This document shows positions 43,428 to 52,115 of a stretch of 64,000 nucleotides of DNA, one piece after another; within the stretch, counting starts at the first letter, position 1, and every line of letters begins with the position of its first letter. Source of the DNA: Paraburkholderia sediminicola (GTDB taxonomy: Bacteria; Pseudomonadota; Gammaproteobacteria; Burkholderiales; Burkholderiaceae); assembly GCF_902859805.1 (NCBI RefSeq), contig NZ_CADIKC010000001.1, forward strand, positions 186,001 through 250,000, in the 5' to 3' direction. The notes below the pieces were generated by a model. That model saw nothing but the letters and a program-made list of their open reading frames with translations. It had not been told where the DNA came from and made no database searches. The position numbers and the translations under genes were made by a program.

Positions 43428-44681
43428 TCACTTCTTGTAGATCCGCTTACGCGTCTGCTCGAGTTGCGCGAGCACATCGTCAAGCTTCGAAGGATCGGAA
43501 ATGAATTGCTGCATCCCCTTCATCCCTTCATCGGCCATTTCCTTCGTCATGTCGCGATCGTAGAACTGCGCAATGCCGCCCTTCGTATTCGCGAGAATCT
43601 GGAAGCCGATCTTCGAAATCGGATCCTCAGGTTCCGGCGATTTGCTGTTCGCCGACAAGGAACCGAGCCCGGCGGCGAGCTTCGCGCCATTTTCCGGCGT
43701 CTGGACGAATGCAAGGAAGGCATGCGCATCCGCCTTGTTCTTCGCCTTCGACGGAATATGCAGCGATTCGACCGGACCGTCTTCGGCGGTCGGCACGCTC
43801 GCGTCGATGATCGGGAACTGGAAGTAGCCCATTTCCGGCTTGACGTTCGGCGGGAAACCGCCGGTGATGAAGGTGCCCATCAGCATCATCGCGGCCTTGC
43901 CCTGGAACAGGAACGGCTGCACCGCATCCAGATCGTAGGAAAGCGAATTGTCGATGAAATAGCCGGCGTCGATCAGTTGCTTCCAGGTCGTGTAGACCTT
44001 CTTCAGACGCGGATCGGTGTACGCGATATCGCCCGCCATCAGTTTCTGATGGAATGCGTTGCCGTTCAGGCGCAGGTCGAGATAATCGAACCAGCCGGCG
44101 AGCGTCCATGAATCACGGCCAGCCACGGCAATCGGCGTAATGCCCGCCGCTTTCAGCTTCTTGCAGTCGTCGAGAAACTGGTCCCACGTTTTCGGTTCGC
44201 CGGTAATGCCGACCTTCTGGAACAGATCCTTGCGATAGAACATGCCCCACGAGTAATACACGGTCGGCGCCGCGTACTGCTTGCCCTTATACGACGACGC
44301 TTCTTTCGTCGACGCATACATGTCGTTCCAGCCGTTCTTCGCCCAGTCGCCGCTCAGATCCTCGAACAGGCCGCGCTGCGCGTAATACGCCATCCGCTCG
44401 CCGTCATGCCAGTTGACGATATCGGGCGCGACGGTGGAGAGCCAACCGGGCAACTGAACTTTGTACGCTTCTTCGTCGACGAACGACACCTTTACGTCGG
44501 TACCGGGGTGCGTTTTCTTGAAGTCGTCGATGATCGACTGCCAGACTGCGCGTTGACTTGCGCCCTTGAAAGCGATGTTGACCGCGAGCGTGCCGGCCTG
44601 CGCGGTGCTGACGACGGACACGCCTGCGGCGGCCGCGGCCAGCGCGAGTGCCAGCAGAATCTTGCGAGGTTTCAGTGCCAT
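43428..44681 (-). CDS. CUT1 sugar-binding protein of the beta-galactosidase operon
   Basis: 417 residues. A signal peptide (to ~residue 29, cleavage after TAQA) is followed by an SBP_bac_1 domain with FKGASQRAVWQSIIDDFKKT near the start, DIVNWHDGERMAYYAQRGLF and the ASSYKGKQYAAPTVYYSWGM segment. This class binds oligosaccharides. The neighbouring GH42 enzyme suggests a galactoside such as a galacto-oligosaccharide. Its stop is followed at once by a strong hairpin. Confidence 0.93.
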   Translation of the reverse strand: MALKPRKILLALALAAAAAGVSVVSTAQAGTLAVNIAFKGASQRAVWQSIIDDFKKTHPGTDVKVSFVDEEAYKVQLPGWLSTVAPDIVNWHDGERMAYYAQRGLFEDLSGDWAKNGWNDMYASTKEASSYKGKQYAAPTVYYSWGMFYRKDLFQKVGITGEPKTWDQFLDDCKKLKAAGITPIAVAGRDSWTLAGWFDYLDLRLNGNAFHQKLMAGDIAYTDPRLKKVYTTWKQLIDAGYFIDNSLSYDLDAVQPFLFQGKAAMMLMGTFITGGFPPNVKPEMGYFQFPIIDASVPTAEDGPVESLHIPSKAKNKADAHAFLAFVQTPENGAKLAAGLGSLSANSKSPEPEDPISKIGFQILANTKGGIAQFYDRDMTKEMADEGMKGMQQFISDPSKLDDVLAQLEQTRKRIYKK

Positions 44682-44755
44682 GTTGCTGTCTCCTTTATGC
44701 CTTGATCTTGCGTCGTTGTTGTTACTGCATGGAATCCTTCGTTCATCGCTACAAA

Positions 44756-46744
44756 TCAGTTGCCTGATCGATAGACGGCCACACCTTGCGGTTCTATTGC
44801 GCGTGAACCGATCACAAAAGCATCGTCGGCGACATCGGCCAGCGTGTATGTCTGATCGCCGTAGTTCAACACGTAGGTCAGCGCGCCGCGACGGCTGAAG
44901 CGCACGGTGTCGCCGAGCGATGTCGTTTCGACGCCCGCTTCCCCGGCGATTCGCTTCAGAAGGCGGACCGTCAGCGCATCGTCGAACAGGCTCGCAAGAT
45001 AGTGAAACGCGCCGCTTTTCACGTAGGCGGGATGACCGTCAGCGAAACGGGCACGCACGTCGAGCGAATCCGCGGCATCGCTGTCGATGAAATCGCGCCA
45101 GTGGCGCGCCACGCCGTCCTCCTGAGTCGCGCTCTGGTTATCCACGAGCAGCACGGCTTCGGTCACATTCGGCCGCATCGATTCGACTCGCCACACACGC
45201 AGCGGCAACACAGAAGCGAGCGCGCCCGGCGGCAGGTTCGCCGGAATCTGCACGTCTGCCGTCTTCGAACCTGTGCGGGGACCCAGCACGACTTGCGCGC
45301 CCGAGCTCGCCAGCCGCGCCGCGAAATCCGCAGGTACAACCGGCAGCGGCGGCACGACGATCAAACGATAGCCGTCGAGCGCTGCATCGACCGGCACGAT
45401 ATCGACATCCAGTCCGAGCGCGCGCAGCGCCGAGTAGTACTCGAATGCGAAACGCGGATAGTGAAAATCCGCGCCCTGCGGATGAATCTCGAAGAGCCAC
45501 TTCGCTTCGTAGTCGTAGACGAGCGCAACCTTCGAGCGGATCGCTGCATCGGCGTCGGCGTTCGCTGCGAGCACCGCGCGAATCTCGTCGGCAACCTGCG
45601 CAGCTTCGTTGCCACCCACGTCGAGCCGGTTATCGGGCGTATTCAAACCGGCATGCATCTGCTCCTGCGCGAACGGCGCCTGGCGCCAGCGAAAATACGA
45701 CACGCAGCCTGCGCCGTGCGCGAACGCCTCCCAGCTCCACAGCCGCACCATGCCGGGCAGCGGCGCCGGGTTCCACTGTGCCCAGTTCACCGGGCCCGGC
45801 TGCTGCTCCATCACCCAGAACGGCAGCTTCGACATGCCGCGGTACACGTCATGATTGAACGAGGCGAAGTCGGGATGCCCGCTGCGCAACCAGCGCGCTT
45901 TCACGTCCGGCGCGAACCACTGCTCTTCGAGTGCGCCGAGCGGATAGCTGTCCCATGCAGCAACGTCGAGATCGGTCGCCACCTTGTAGTGATCGAATTC
46001 GGTAAAGAGCTGCATGAAGTTGTGCGCAACCGGCCGCCCCGGCGAATGCGCGCGGATGATCTCGACCTGCATGCGGTTGTAGCGCGCCACTTCGTCGGAG
46101 GCAAAGCGCCGGTAATCGAGCCGGTGCGACGGATGCGCCTCGGTGACGGTCGCCACCGGCGCGTCGATCTCGTCGAAGCTGCGGTACTCCATGCTCCAGA
46201 ACACCGTGCCCCACGCACGGTTCAGCGCATCGATGGTTTGATAGCGCGCCTTGAGCCACTCGCGAAAACGCCCCACTGCCGCGGGCGAATAGCTGACCAC
46301 CGTGTGATGGCAACCGAATTCGTTATCGGTCTGCCAATAGGCAACGGCGGGATGCTCCCCGTAACGCTCGGCGACTGCCGTGCAGATTCGCTGCGACGCG
46401 GTGAAATATGAGGGCGAGGAGAAATCGTAATGACGGCGTGAGCCAAAGGCGCGCGGACGGCCATCCGCACCGATCGGCAAAATGTCCGGATGACGGTCGA
46501 TCAGCCACTTGGGCGGCGTCGCGGTAGGCGTGCACATGACCACCTGCAAACCGGCCGCGCCGAGTACATCGACCGCGCGATCGAGCCAGCCCCAGTCGTA
46601 CTCGCCAGGCGTTGGCTCCATCCGGCTCCACGCAAATTCGGCGATACGCACCTGCTCGATGCCAAGTGCTTTCATCCGGCGAGCGTCGTCTTCCCACATC
46701 GACTCCGGCCAGTGTTCCGGGTAATAACAGACTCCAAGGCGCAT
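44756..46744 (-). CDS. GH42 beta-galactosidase
   Basis: 662 residues, the normal length for GH42. The catalytic (beta/alpha)8 domain occupies ~1-385, with acid/base E142 in WQTDNEFGCH and nucleophile E313 in FWVMEQQPGPVNW. A class-I glutamine-amidotransferase-like trimerisation domain follows (~390-590) and then a small beta domain. There is no signal peptide, so it acts in the cytoplasm on imported galactosides. It starts 11 bases after the ATPase gene and precedes the binding-protein gene. Confidence 0.95.
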   Translation of the reverse strand: MRLGVCYYPEHWPESMWEDDARRMKALGIEQVRIAEFAWSRMEPTPGEYDWGWLDRAVDVLGAAGLQVVMCTPTATPPKWLIDRHPDILPIGADGRPRAFGSRRHYDFSSPSYFTASQRICTAVAERYGEHPAVAYWQTDNEFGCHHTVVSYSPAAVGRFREWLKARYQTIDALNRAWGTVFWSMEYRSFDEIDAPVATVTEAHPSHRLDYRRFASDEVARYNRMQVEIIRAHSPGRPVAHNFMQLFTEFDHYKVATDLDVAAWDSYPLGALEEQWFAPDVKARWLRSGHPDFASFNHDVYRGMSKLPFWVMEQQPGPVNWAQWNPAPLPGMVRLWSWEAFAHGAGCVSYFRWRQAPFAQEQMHAGLNTPDNRLDVGGNEAAQVADEIRAVLAANADADAAIRSKVALVYDYEAKWLFEIHPQGADFHYPRFAFEYYSALRALGLDVDIVPVDAALDGYRLIVVPPLPVVPADFAARLASSGAQVVLGPRTGSKTADVQIPANLPPGALASVLPLRVWRVESMRPNVTEAVLLVDNQSATQEDGVARHWRDFIDSDAADSLDVRARFADGHPAYVKSGAFHYLASLFDDALTVRLLKRIAGEAGVETTSLGDTVRFSRRGALTYVLNYGDQTYTLADVADDAFVIGSRAIEPQGVAVYRSGN

Positions 46745-46755
46745 CCGAATATCCT

Positions 46756-47913
46756 CTATGCGTAGTGTTCGACGGATTCGAGCGAAGCGGCGGCAAAGCC
46801 GTCTTCGGTAAACAAATGGCAGGCGCGGCTCGGAACACGCAAGCTCGCGCGGTCGCCCGGCGCGAGACGTGTGTCGCCCGGCGCCTTGGCGATCAGCGTG
46901 GCGCCACCCGGCTGATCGAGGTGAACATAGCTGTGCTCGCCGAGCTGTTCGACTAGCGATACGGTGCGGATCAGCACGGCGTCCTGCGAATTGTCAGAAG
47001 CTGCCCCGTCGATGAATTCGAGGTGTTCCGGGCGCACGCCGAGCGTGACGGGTTGCGCTGTCTGCAAACCTTCACCGCTGACCGGCACGCGCACGTTTTC
47101 GTCAGTGTGATCGAGCGTCACGACCACCCCTTGCGGATCGACCGACGCTACACGCCCCGGCAAAAAGTTCATCCGCGGTGAACCGATGAAACCGGCGACG
47201 AAGCGACTCTTCGGCCGGTGATACAACTCGAGCGGCGCGCCGATCTGCGCGATGCTGCCGTAGCGTTCCGTGTCCTTGCCGGCATGCAGCAGCACGATCT
47301 TGTCGGCGAGGGTCATCGCTTCGATCTGGTCGTGCGTGACGTACACGACGCTGGCTTTGGCGAACTGCTTATGCAGCCGCGCGATTTCGATGCGGGTCTG
47401 GCCGCGCAGCGTAGCGTCGAGATTGGAGAGCGGTTCATCGAACAGAAACACGCCCGGCTCGCGCACGATGGCCCGGCCAATCGCCACGCGTTGCCGCTGT
47501 CCGCCGGACAGTGCTTTGGGCCGGCGCTCGAGCAGCGCCTCAAGTTGCAGGATGCGCGCGGCTTCCCGCACCTTGCGGTCAATTTCGTCCTTGGGGGTTT
47601 TGGCCAGCTTGAGGCCGAAGGCCATGTTCTCGAACACGGTCATATGCGGAAACAGCGCATAGCTCTGGAACACCATCGCCACACCGCGCTGCGCCGCTGG
47701 GACGTCGTTGACGAGGCGGCCGGCGATCGACAGGTCGCCGTCGGTCACGTCTTCGAGGCCGGCGATCATCCGCAGCAAAGTGGATTTGCCGCAGCCCGAC
47801 GGGCCGAGAAACACGCAGAACTCGTTCTCGCCGATCTCCAGATCGACATCGCGGATCACCAGCGCGCCGTCGCCATACGCCTTCTGCACGCCCCTCAACG
47901 AAATGCTCGCCAT
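46756..47913 (-). CDS. MalK/UgpC-type sugar ABC transporter ATPase
   Basis: 385 residues. The ABC domain has Walker A FLGPSGCGKSTLLRMI (~36-51), signature LSGGQRQRVAIGRA, Walker B VFLFDEPLSNLD and the His switch VVYVTHDQIEAM. A C-terminal OB-type regulatory domain (~240-375) follows. It powers the two CUT1 permeases encoded downstream. It is the first gene of the operon and divergent from the LacI gene; the palindromic operator at 47951-47966 lies 38 bases ahead of it. Confidence 0.94.
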   Translation of the reverse strand: MASISLRGVQKAYGDGALVIRDVDLEIGENEFCVFLGPSGCGKSTLLRMIAGLEDVTDGDLSIAGRLVNDVPAAQRGVAMVFQSYALFPHMTVFENMAFGLKLAKTPKDEIDRKVREAARILQLEALLERRPKALSGGQRQRVAIGRAIVREPGVFLFDEPLSNLDATLRGQTRIEIARLHKQFAKASVVYVTHDQIEAMTLADKIVLLHAGKDTERYGSIAQIGAPLELYHRPKSRFVAGFIGSPRMNFLPGRVASVDPQGVVVTLDHTDENVRVPVSGEGLQTAQPVTLGVRPEHLEFIDGAASDNSQDAVLIRTVSLVEQLGEHSYVHLDQPGGATLIAKAPGDTRLAPGDRASLRVPSRACHLFTEDGFAAASLESVEHYA

Positions 47914-47950
47914 TGCATCGACTCCGTGATTTAATCGGCTCGACGTCGGA

Positions 47951-47966
47951 GATTAAGCGCTTAATC
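47951..47966. promoter_or_regulatory. Perfect LacI-type operator palindrome
   Basis: GATTAAGCGCTTAATC is an exact 16-base palindrome with the central CG of LacI-family operators (here within GCGC). It lies between the divergent ATPase and LacI genes, near the ATPase start, where a repressor would block the operon. A half-site, GATTTAATC, lies at 47929-47937, even closer to the start codon. Confidence 0.7.
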
Positions 47967-48109
47967 AGCAGGGCCGAAAAAAATCGATCGCTACCGATCG
48001 CTGGGGCCTTGCCTGTCTCCGATATCGTTTTGTCTGTGCGGCAAATGGTGCCGCGCCTTGGGCTTTGATGCAAATGTCGGACACCCATCCCAAATATTGA
48101 ATACGCATT

Positions 48110-49144
48110 ATGACAACCCTTAGCGAAGTCGCGCGTCACGCCGGCGTCACCCCTGCCACGGTGTCGAACGTGCTGCGCAATCGCGGCCGGGTCGGCGCGA
48201 GCACCCGGCAGCGCGTGCTCGATGCCGTCGACGCGCTCGGCTACCGCCCGCATCTGGCCGCCCGCGCGCTCGCCGAGGGCCGCGCGCCGACGCTGGCGTT
48301 GATGGTGTCGAGCATTGCCAATCCGTTCTATCCGGAGTTCGCGCTCGCGGTCGAACACGCGGCGCGCAAAAGCGGCCACTTCGTGATCATCTGCAATACG
48401 AACGAAGATCCGCTGACCGGGCGGGCCTATCTCGACCAGATCGCAGGGACGCTTTCCGAAGGCGTGCTCGTCACCAATGCGAACCTGGACTTTGCAGACC
48501 TTCATACGACCGAATCGCGCGGCACGCCCGTGGTGCTGTGCATGTGGGAACGGCCGAATGAACCGCCGGGGCTGCCGTGTGTAGCGGTCGATTTTCGTCT
48601 GGCAGGCGAATTGGCCGCCACGCATCTGCTGACGCTCGGGCATCGGCGGGTCGGCGCGATTGTCGGCAGCAAGGCCTCGGGCATTCACGCAGCGCGTTAC
48701 GAAGGTTTTGTCGATGCGCTGCACGCGGCCGGCGCGCCGAAAGGACGGGTTAAGCACGCGCCCGATACGATACAAGGCGGCTACGCCGCGGCACGCGCAC
48801 TGCTGGAAGCCGACCCAAAACTCACCGCGATCTTCGCGACCAACGATCTGCCGGCGCTCGGCGCGATGCACGCCGCCGCCGATCTTGGCCTGAACGTGCC
48901 GGGTGATCTGTCCGTGATTGGCATTACCGATATTCAACTGGCGCGCGAGTCGCGGCCTGCATTGACCACAATCGCCGTGCCCACTGTCGAAGTTGCCGAC
49001 CTGGCGGTGTCGCTGCTGCGCGAGTTGATCGAATCGTCGTATGGGCAAGCGGGTCGTCAACCGGCGGCAAGCGTGCCGATGCGGATTTCCTCGGCGCCGA
49101 AGCTTGTTGTGCGCGCGTCGACGGGAGTACCGCGCCCGAGGTAA
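48110..49144 (+). CDS. LacI-family repressor of the beta-galactosidase operon
   Basis: 344 residues. The N-terminal helix-turn-helix is TLSEVARHAGVTPATVSNVL and the hinge helix YRPHLAARALAEG. The periplasmic-binding-like sensor domain follows (LALMVSSIANPFYPEFALAV; AIFATNDLPALGAMHAAADL). The gene is divergent from the GH42/ABC operon with a palindromic operator between them. It probably releases the operon when a galactoside or its product is present. Confidence 0.93.
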   Translation: MTTLSEVARHAGVTPATVSNVLRNRGRVGASTRQRVLDAVDALGYRPHLAARALAEGRAPTLALMVSSIANPFYPEFALAVEHAARKSGHFVIICNTNEDPLTGRAYLDQIAGTLSEGVLVTNANLDFADLHTTESRGTPVVLCMWERPNEPPGLPCVAVDFRLAGELAATHLLTLGHRRVGAIVGSKASGIHAARYEGFVDALHAAGAPKGRVKHAPDTIQGGYAAARALLEADPKLTAIFATNDLPALGAMHAAADLGLNVPGDLSVIGITDIQLARESRPALTTIAVPTVEVADLAVSLLRELIESSYGQAGRQPAASVPMRISSAPKLVVRASTGVPRPR

Positions 49145-49383
49145 CGTGGCCGTAACAACATCGAAGACGTTACGTAGCGAACCCTGACTACGGCCGCCCT
49201 CACCTCTCAGGTCGCCGTCCGAAAACGCCCGTATCAAGCGGTTCCGCGGCAAAAACACTGTTTCAATCAGTCCATCCATGCAGTTGGCACGGTCCCTGCA
49301 ATAAAGCAGGAAAGGCCGAGCGCCGGCATGACTCACATGCCGCCCACGCTCCCCCAACCGGCCAGGCCAAGGCCATAACAAGC
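49145..49383. other. Intergenic region before the YcgR gene
   Basis: 239 bases without a gene. No palindrome or hairpin with a T-run stands out. A promoter for the PilZ-domain gene is expected here. Confidence 0.3.
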
Positions 49384-50160
49384 ATGGATACTCAAATGAC
49401 TGCCGCTCTTCTGCTGGACGCCGATCTCGCCGAACAGACCACCGACGCAGACTCGACCTTCGCGCAGCGCCATCCCTTGCAAATCGCAGTTTGCCTGCGC
49501 AAGCTGATGGCCGGACAGGACTTCGTGACGGTGGAATTCAACGGCCGCCAGATCGTGACGCAGATACTCGAAGTCGATTCGCGCAATGCCCGCTTTATCT
49601 TCGACGCCGGCAGTACGCAGTTGGACAATTACGCGCTGCCGTCTGCTCGCCAGTTGATCTTTCGCAGTTTGCCGGGCGGCATTCGCACGGAGTTCACGAC
49701 GCTCAACGCAGACCCGATCATGTTCGAAGGACGCCCGGCGTTCGAGGCAGCCTTCCCTTCACTTCTGTACTACGTTCAGCGTCGCGAGTTCTTCCGCGTG
49801 CAAACGCCCGTGCTGGATCCGTACGTCGCTAGCGGGCCGTATGCAGACGGCGATTCGTTCAGGCTCGAACTGCAGGATCTTTCATTGGGTGGCGTGGCGT
49901 TGAAAACCGCCGATGCGCGTTTCGGCTCGCTTGAAAGCGGCACCGTATTGCGCGACGTCACGCTGCAACTCGGCAGCTTCGGCACGCTTCGCCTCGATCT
50001 GGAAGTCGTCGCGCCGCGGCAACTGACTACGCCGAAGGGCGACCTGCGCTTCGTGATCGGCTGCAAGTTCGTGACGACGCCGGGGCCGGCCGAACGGATC
50101 TTGCAGCGTGTCGTCACGCAACTCGAAACGAAGCGTCAAAGGCTCACGCCGCGCGGATGA
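49384..50160 (+). CDS. ycgR: YcgR-like flagellar brake protein (PilZ domain)
   Basis: 258 residues from ATG 49384; ATG 49396 is a possible alternative. The N-terminal YcgR domain (~25-125) is followed by a PilZ domain with the c-di-GMP-binding motif RREFFR (~residues 132-137, RxxxR) and the second motif LQDLSLGGVAL (D/NxSxxG). YcgR binds the flagellar motor when c-di-GMP is high and slows it. No flagellar gene is next to it. Within the window, the Mot-like cluster at 20578-23468 is the only other motor-related set. Confidence 0.92.
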   Translation: MDTQMTAALLLDADLAEQTTDADSTFAQRHPLQIAVCLRKLMAGQDFVTVEFNGRQIVTQILEVDSRNARFIFDAGSTQLDNYALPSARQLIFRSLPGGIRTEFTTLNADPIMFEGRPAFEAAFPSLLYYVQRREFFRVQTPVLDPYVASGPYADGDSFRLELQDLSLGGVALKTADARFGSLESGTVLRDVTLQLGSFGTLRLDLEVVAPRQLTTPKGDLRFVIGCKFVTTPGPAERILQRVVTQLETKRQRLTPRG

Positions 50161-50252
50161 GTTCCTTCCGGTAAGCCCCTTCAGCCCCTTCAGCCACGCA
50201 CCGCGTTGGAATCGCGCCGGGTTCCAAACCAGACTGCTGAACCTCGGCATCT

Positions 50253-50819
50253 TCACTGGTGTGTCAACGCCTGCAGGAGATCGGGCGCGCCGGCAAGCCG
50301 ATACGGCGGAATCTGCCGAATCGCGCTTTCGCCTGCAGGAGCGCCCGTGAGCAGATGAACGGCAAGGTCGAACGTCGTCGAGCGGCGCGTAAGCATCAGG
50401 CAGGTCACTTCGTCCTGCAATGCACGGGTGGCATGCCAGCAACGCGGCCGCATGCAGATCCCCTCCCCGACGGGCACCCTGAAAGCGGCCAATGAATCAA
50501 GGTTCGGGTGCCCCTCCGCTGTACTCGTCGCGACAATCTGAACGACAGGTCCAGTTAGCGGCACCACGGCCTGCTCAGTCAGCCAGTGCGCCTCGAGCTT
50601 CATCACCTCGGCTTCGCGATCGCGGTATCTGACCCACAGGATTTCTGGATCTCCGGACAGTCCGGCATCGAACAGGTGCTCGCGCCAGAAATCGGAAGAC
50701 GGGCTTGCGAACGAAGGCGCCGCGCTATCTTCCGGAAACGGTTTTCCCAACATCCATCCATAGGGTTCGAAAGTGCCGGCAGTAAGCGGTTGAACGGTCA
50801 GAGGCGTGGCAGTCGGCAT
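50253..50819 (-). CDS. allA: Ureidoglycolate lyase
   Basis: 188 residues, a cupin-fold AllA family member. Landmarks are PLTAGTFEPYGWMLGKP at the N-terminus, RDREAEVMKLEAHWLTEQAV, VVPLTGPVVQIVA and GEGICMRPRCWHATRALQDE. It splits ureidoglycolate into glyoxylate and urea at the end of purine/allantoin breakdown. No other allantoin gene is near. A LysR gene lies upstream on the same strand, 52 bases away. Confidence 0.88.
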   Translation of the reverse strand: MPTATPLTVQPLTAGTFEPYGWMLGKPFPEDSAAPSFASPSSDFWREHLFDAGLSGDPEILWVRYRDREAEVMKLEAHWLTEQAVVPLTGPVVQIVATSTAEGHPNLDSLAAFRVPVGEGICMRPRCWHATRALQDEVTCLMLTRRSTTFDLAVHLLTGAPAGESAIRQIPPYRLAGAPDLLQALTHQ

Positions 50820-50871
50820 CTCGGTTCAGGCCTTTGATAATCAATCGAAGAAAAACATCACGGGATGCCGC

Positions 50872-51816
50872 TCAATGAGGCGGCAGTGCTTCGTCGGTGT
50901 CTGGAAAGAGTGCGATATCCGGTCCGTTTTCCAGGCTGAACTCTCGCATGACCTTTTGCGCCAGATGCGTGATCGACTCGCATAGCAAACTGTCCGGACT
51001 GCGCCGGAAGGACGCGAAAAGCGGGAGTTCCGGAACCCGATGCGTCACTTTCAGCAGTTGCAGATGACCGGACTCCAGCTCGCGGGTCACGAATGCTGTC
51101 GGCAGAACCGCAATACCGAAGCCGTCGAGTACGAGCCTGATAATCGCCGCAACCGAAGACACGCAGTTGATTTGCACACGCGGCTCACCGGCCGCTGCAA
51201 ACAGGCCGGCGACAAACACATGCGGCGACGAATGACGGGCAAAGCTCACAATCGGAAAGCTCGCCAGTTCAGCTTCCGATAGTGCTTCAGCCGAGAGATT
51301 CAGCGAGGGACTCGCAACCCATCGCATCGGCAATGCCCCGAGCGAAACATTTTCCGCGTCTGCACCTGAGACAACGGTGCTCAAAAAAGCGATATCGACG
51401 TTGCCATTAACGAGCTGCACGGACAGATTCGTCGAGGTGTCACAGGTCAGCTCGATCGTCAGATTCGGATATTCGTCCCGCACTCGCCGCAGTAACTCGG
51501 GAAGCCACGTATGCACGACGGACTCCATCACGCCGACCCGCAACAACCCGCTCACGTGCGAGCGGTCGCTTACGCTTGCGAGCATGTCGTTCGTGAGTTT
51601 CAGAATCTGCTCAGCGAAGACCAGCGCTTTGGTCCCTTCCTGGGTCAGCTTGACATCGCGCGGTCCCCGATCGAATAGACGCACGCCGAATTCCTGCTCG
51701 AGCGCAGATATCCGACTGGAAATTGCAGCCTGTGTCGCATGCAAGCGCTCCGCTGTCAGCCGGAAATTGCGCAGCTTGGCGAGCCATACAAACGTTTCTA
51801 GAAAACGGACATTCAT
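50872..51816 (-). CDS. LysR-family regulator
   Basis: 314 residues from ATG 51816 (MNVRFLETFVWLAKLRNFRL). The helix-turn-helix is AERLHATQAAISSRISALEQ. A LysR effector domain follows. It is divergent from an orphan branched-chain-amino-acid binding-protein gene across 299 bases, and is followed by allA on the same strand. Either could be its target. Confidence 0.9.
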   Translation of the reverse strand: MNVRFLETFVWLAKLRNFRLTAERLHATQAAISSRISALEQEFGVRLFDRGPRDVKLTQEGTKALVFAEQILKLTNDMLASVSDRSHVSGLLRVGVMESVVHTWLPELLRRVRDEYPNLTIELTCDTSTNLSVQLVNGNVDIAFLSTVVSGADAENVSLGALPMRWVASPSLNLSAEALSEAELASFPIVSFARHSSPHVFVAGLFAAAGEPRVQINCVSSVAAIIRLVLDGFGIAVLPTAFVTRELESGHLQLLKVTHRVPELPLFASFRRSPDSLLCESITHLAQKVMREFSLENGPDIALFPDTDEALPPH

Positions 51817-52115
51817 CAAACACCCTGTGTAGTCGACGGACGCGCAACCCGATTCCACCTATTGCGCCCGCGCAAACGGACAGCCTCAGCGCATCGGCAG
51901 AGTTTAGCGCCGCAAAATCGGCCCCGTGACAATAAAAACTGGCCGCCTGGACCAACTTTTTGTTGTGACCGTGGCGGCTCAACGCGCAAGGGGCGGACTA
52001 TCGGGAAAGCCCTGGGGACAATCAGATTTATCTATCGCCGGTCAATAAAATAAGTCGTTGGACGGAAGAATTTGGCGTTCGAATACTCATTGAACCGAAA
52101 ACCAAGGAGCCGCCC
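51817..52115. promoter_or_regulatory. Divergent intergenic region with a possible LysR box
   Basis: 299 bases between lysR and the binding-protein gene. The best LysR-like element is TTTAT (52027-52031) and ATAAA (52045-52049) with 13 bases between. It is weak, and the part nearest the LysR gene is GC-rich without clear symmetry. Confidence 0.25.

Noticed and set aside
45002..46411. Open frame of 469 codons antisense to the GH42 gene
   Set aside because: It is a shadow of the beta-galactosidase codons: Arg/His-rich, without a ribosome-binding site or recognisable domain.
47579..49381. Minus-strand frame of 600 codons across the LacI gene
   Set aside because: It runs antisense through lacI and into another frame of the ATPase gene, with Arg/His-rich composition typical of non-coding frames.
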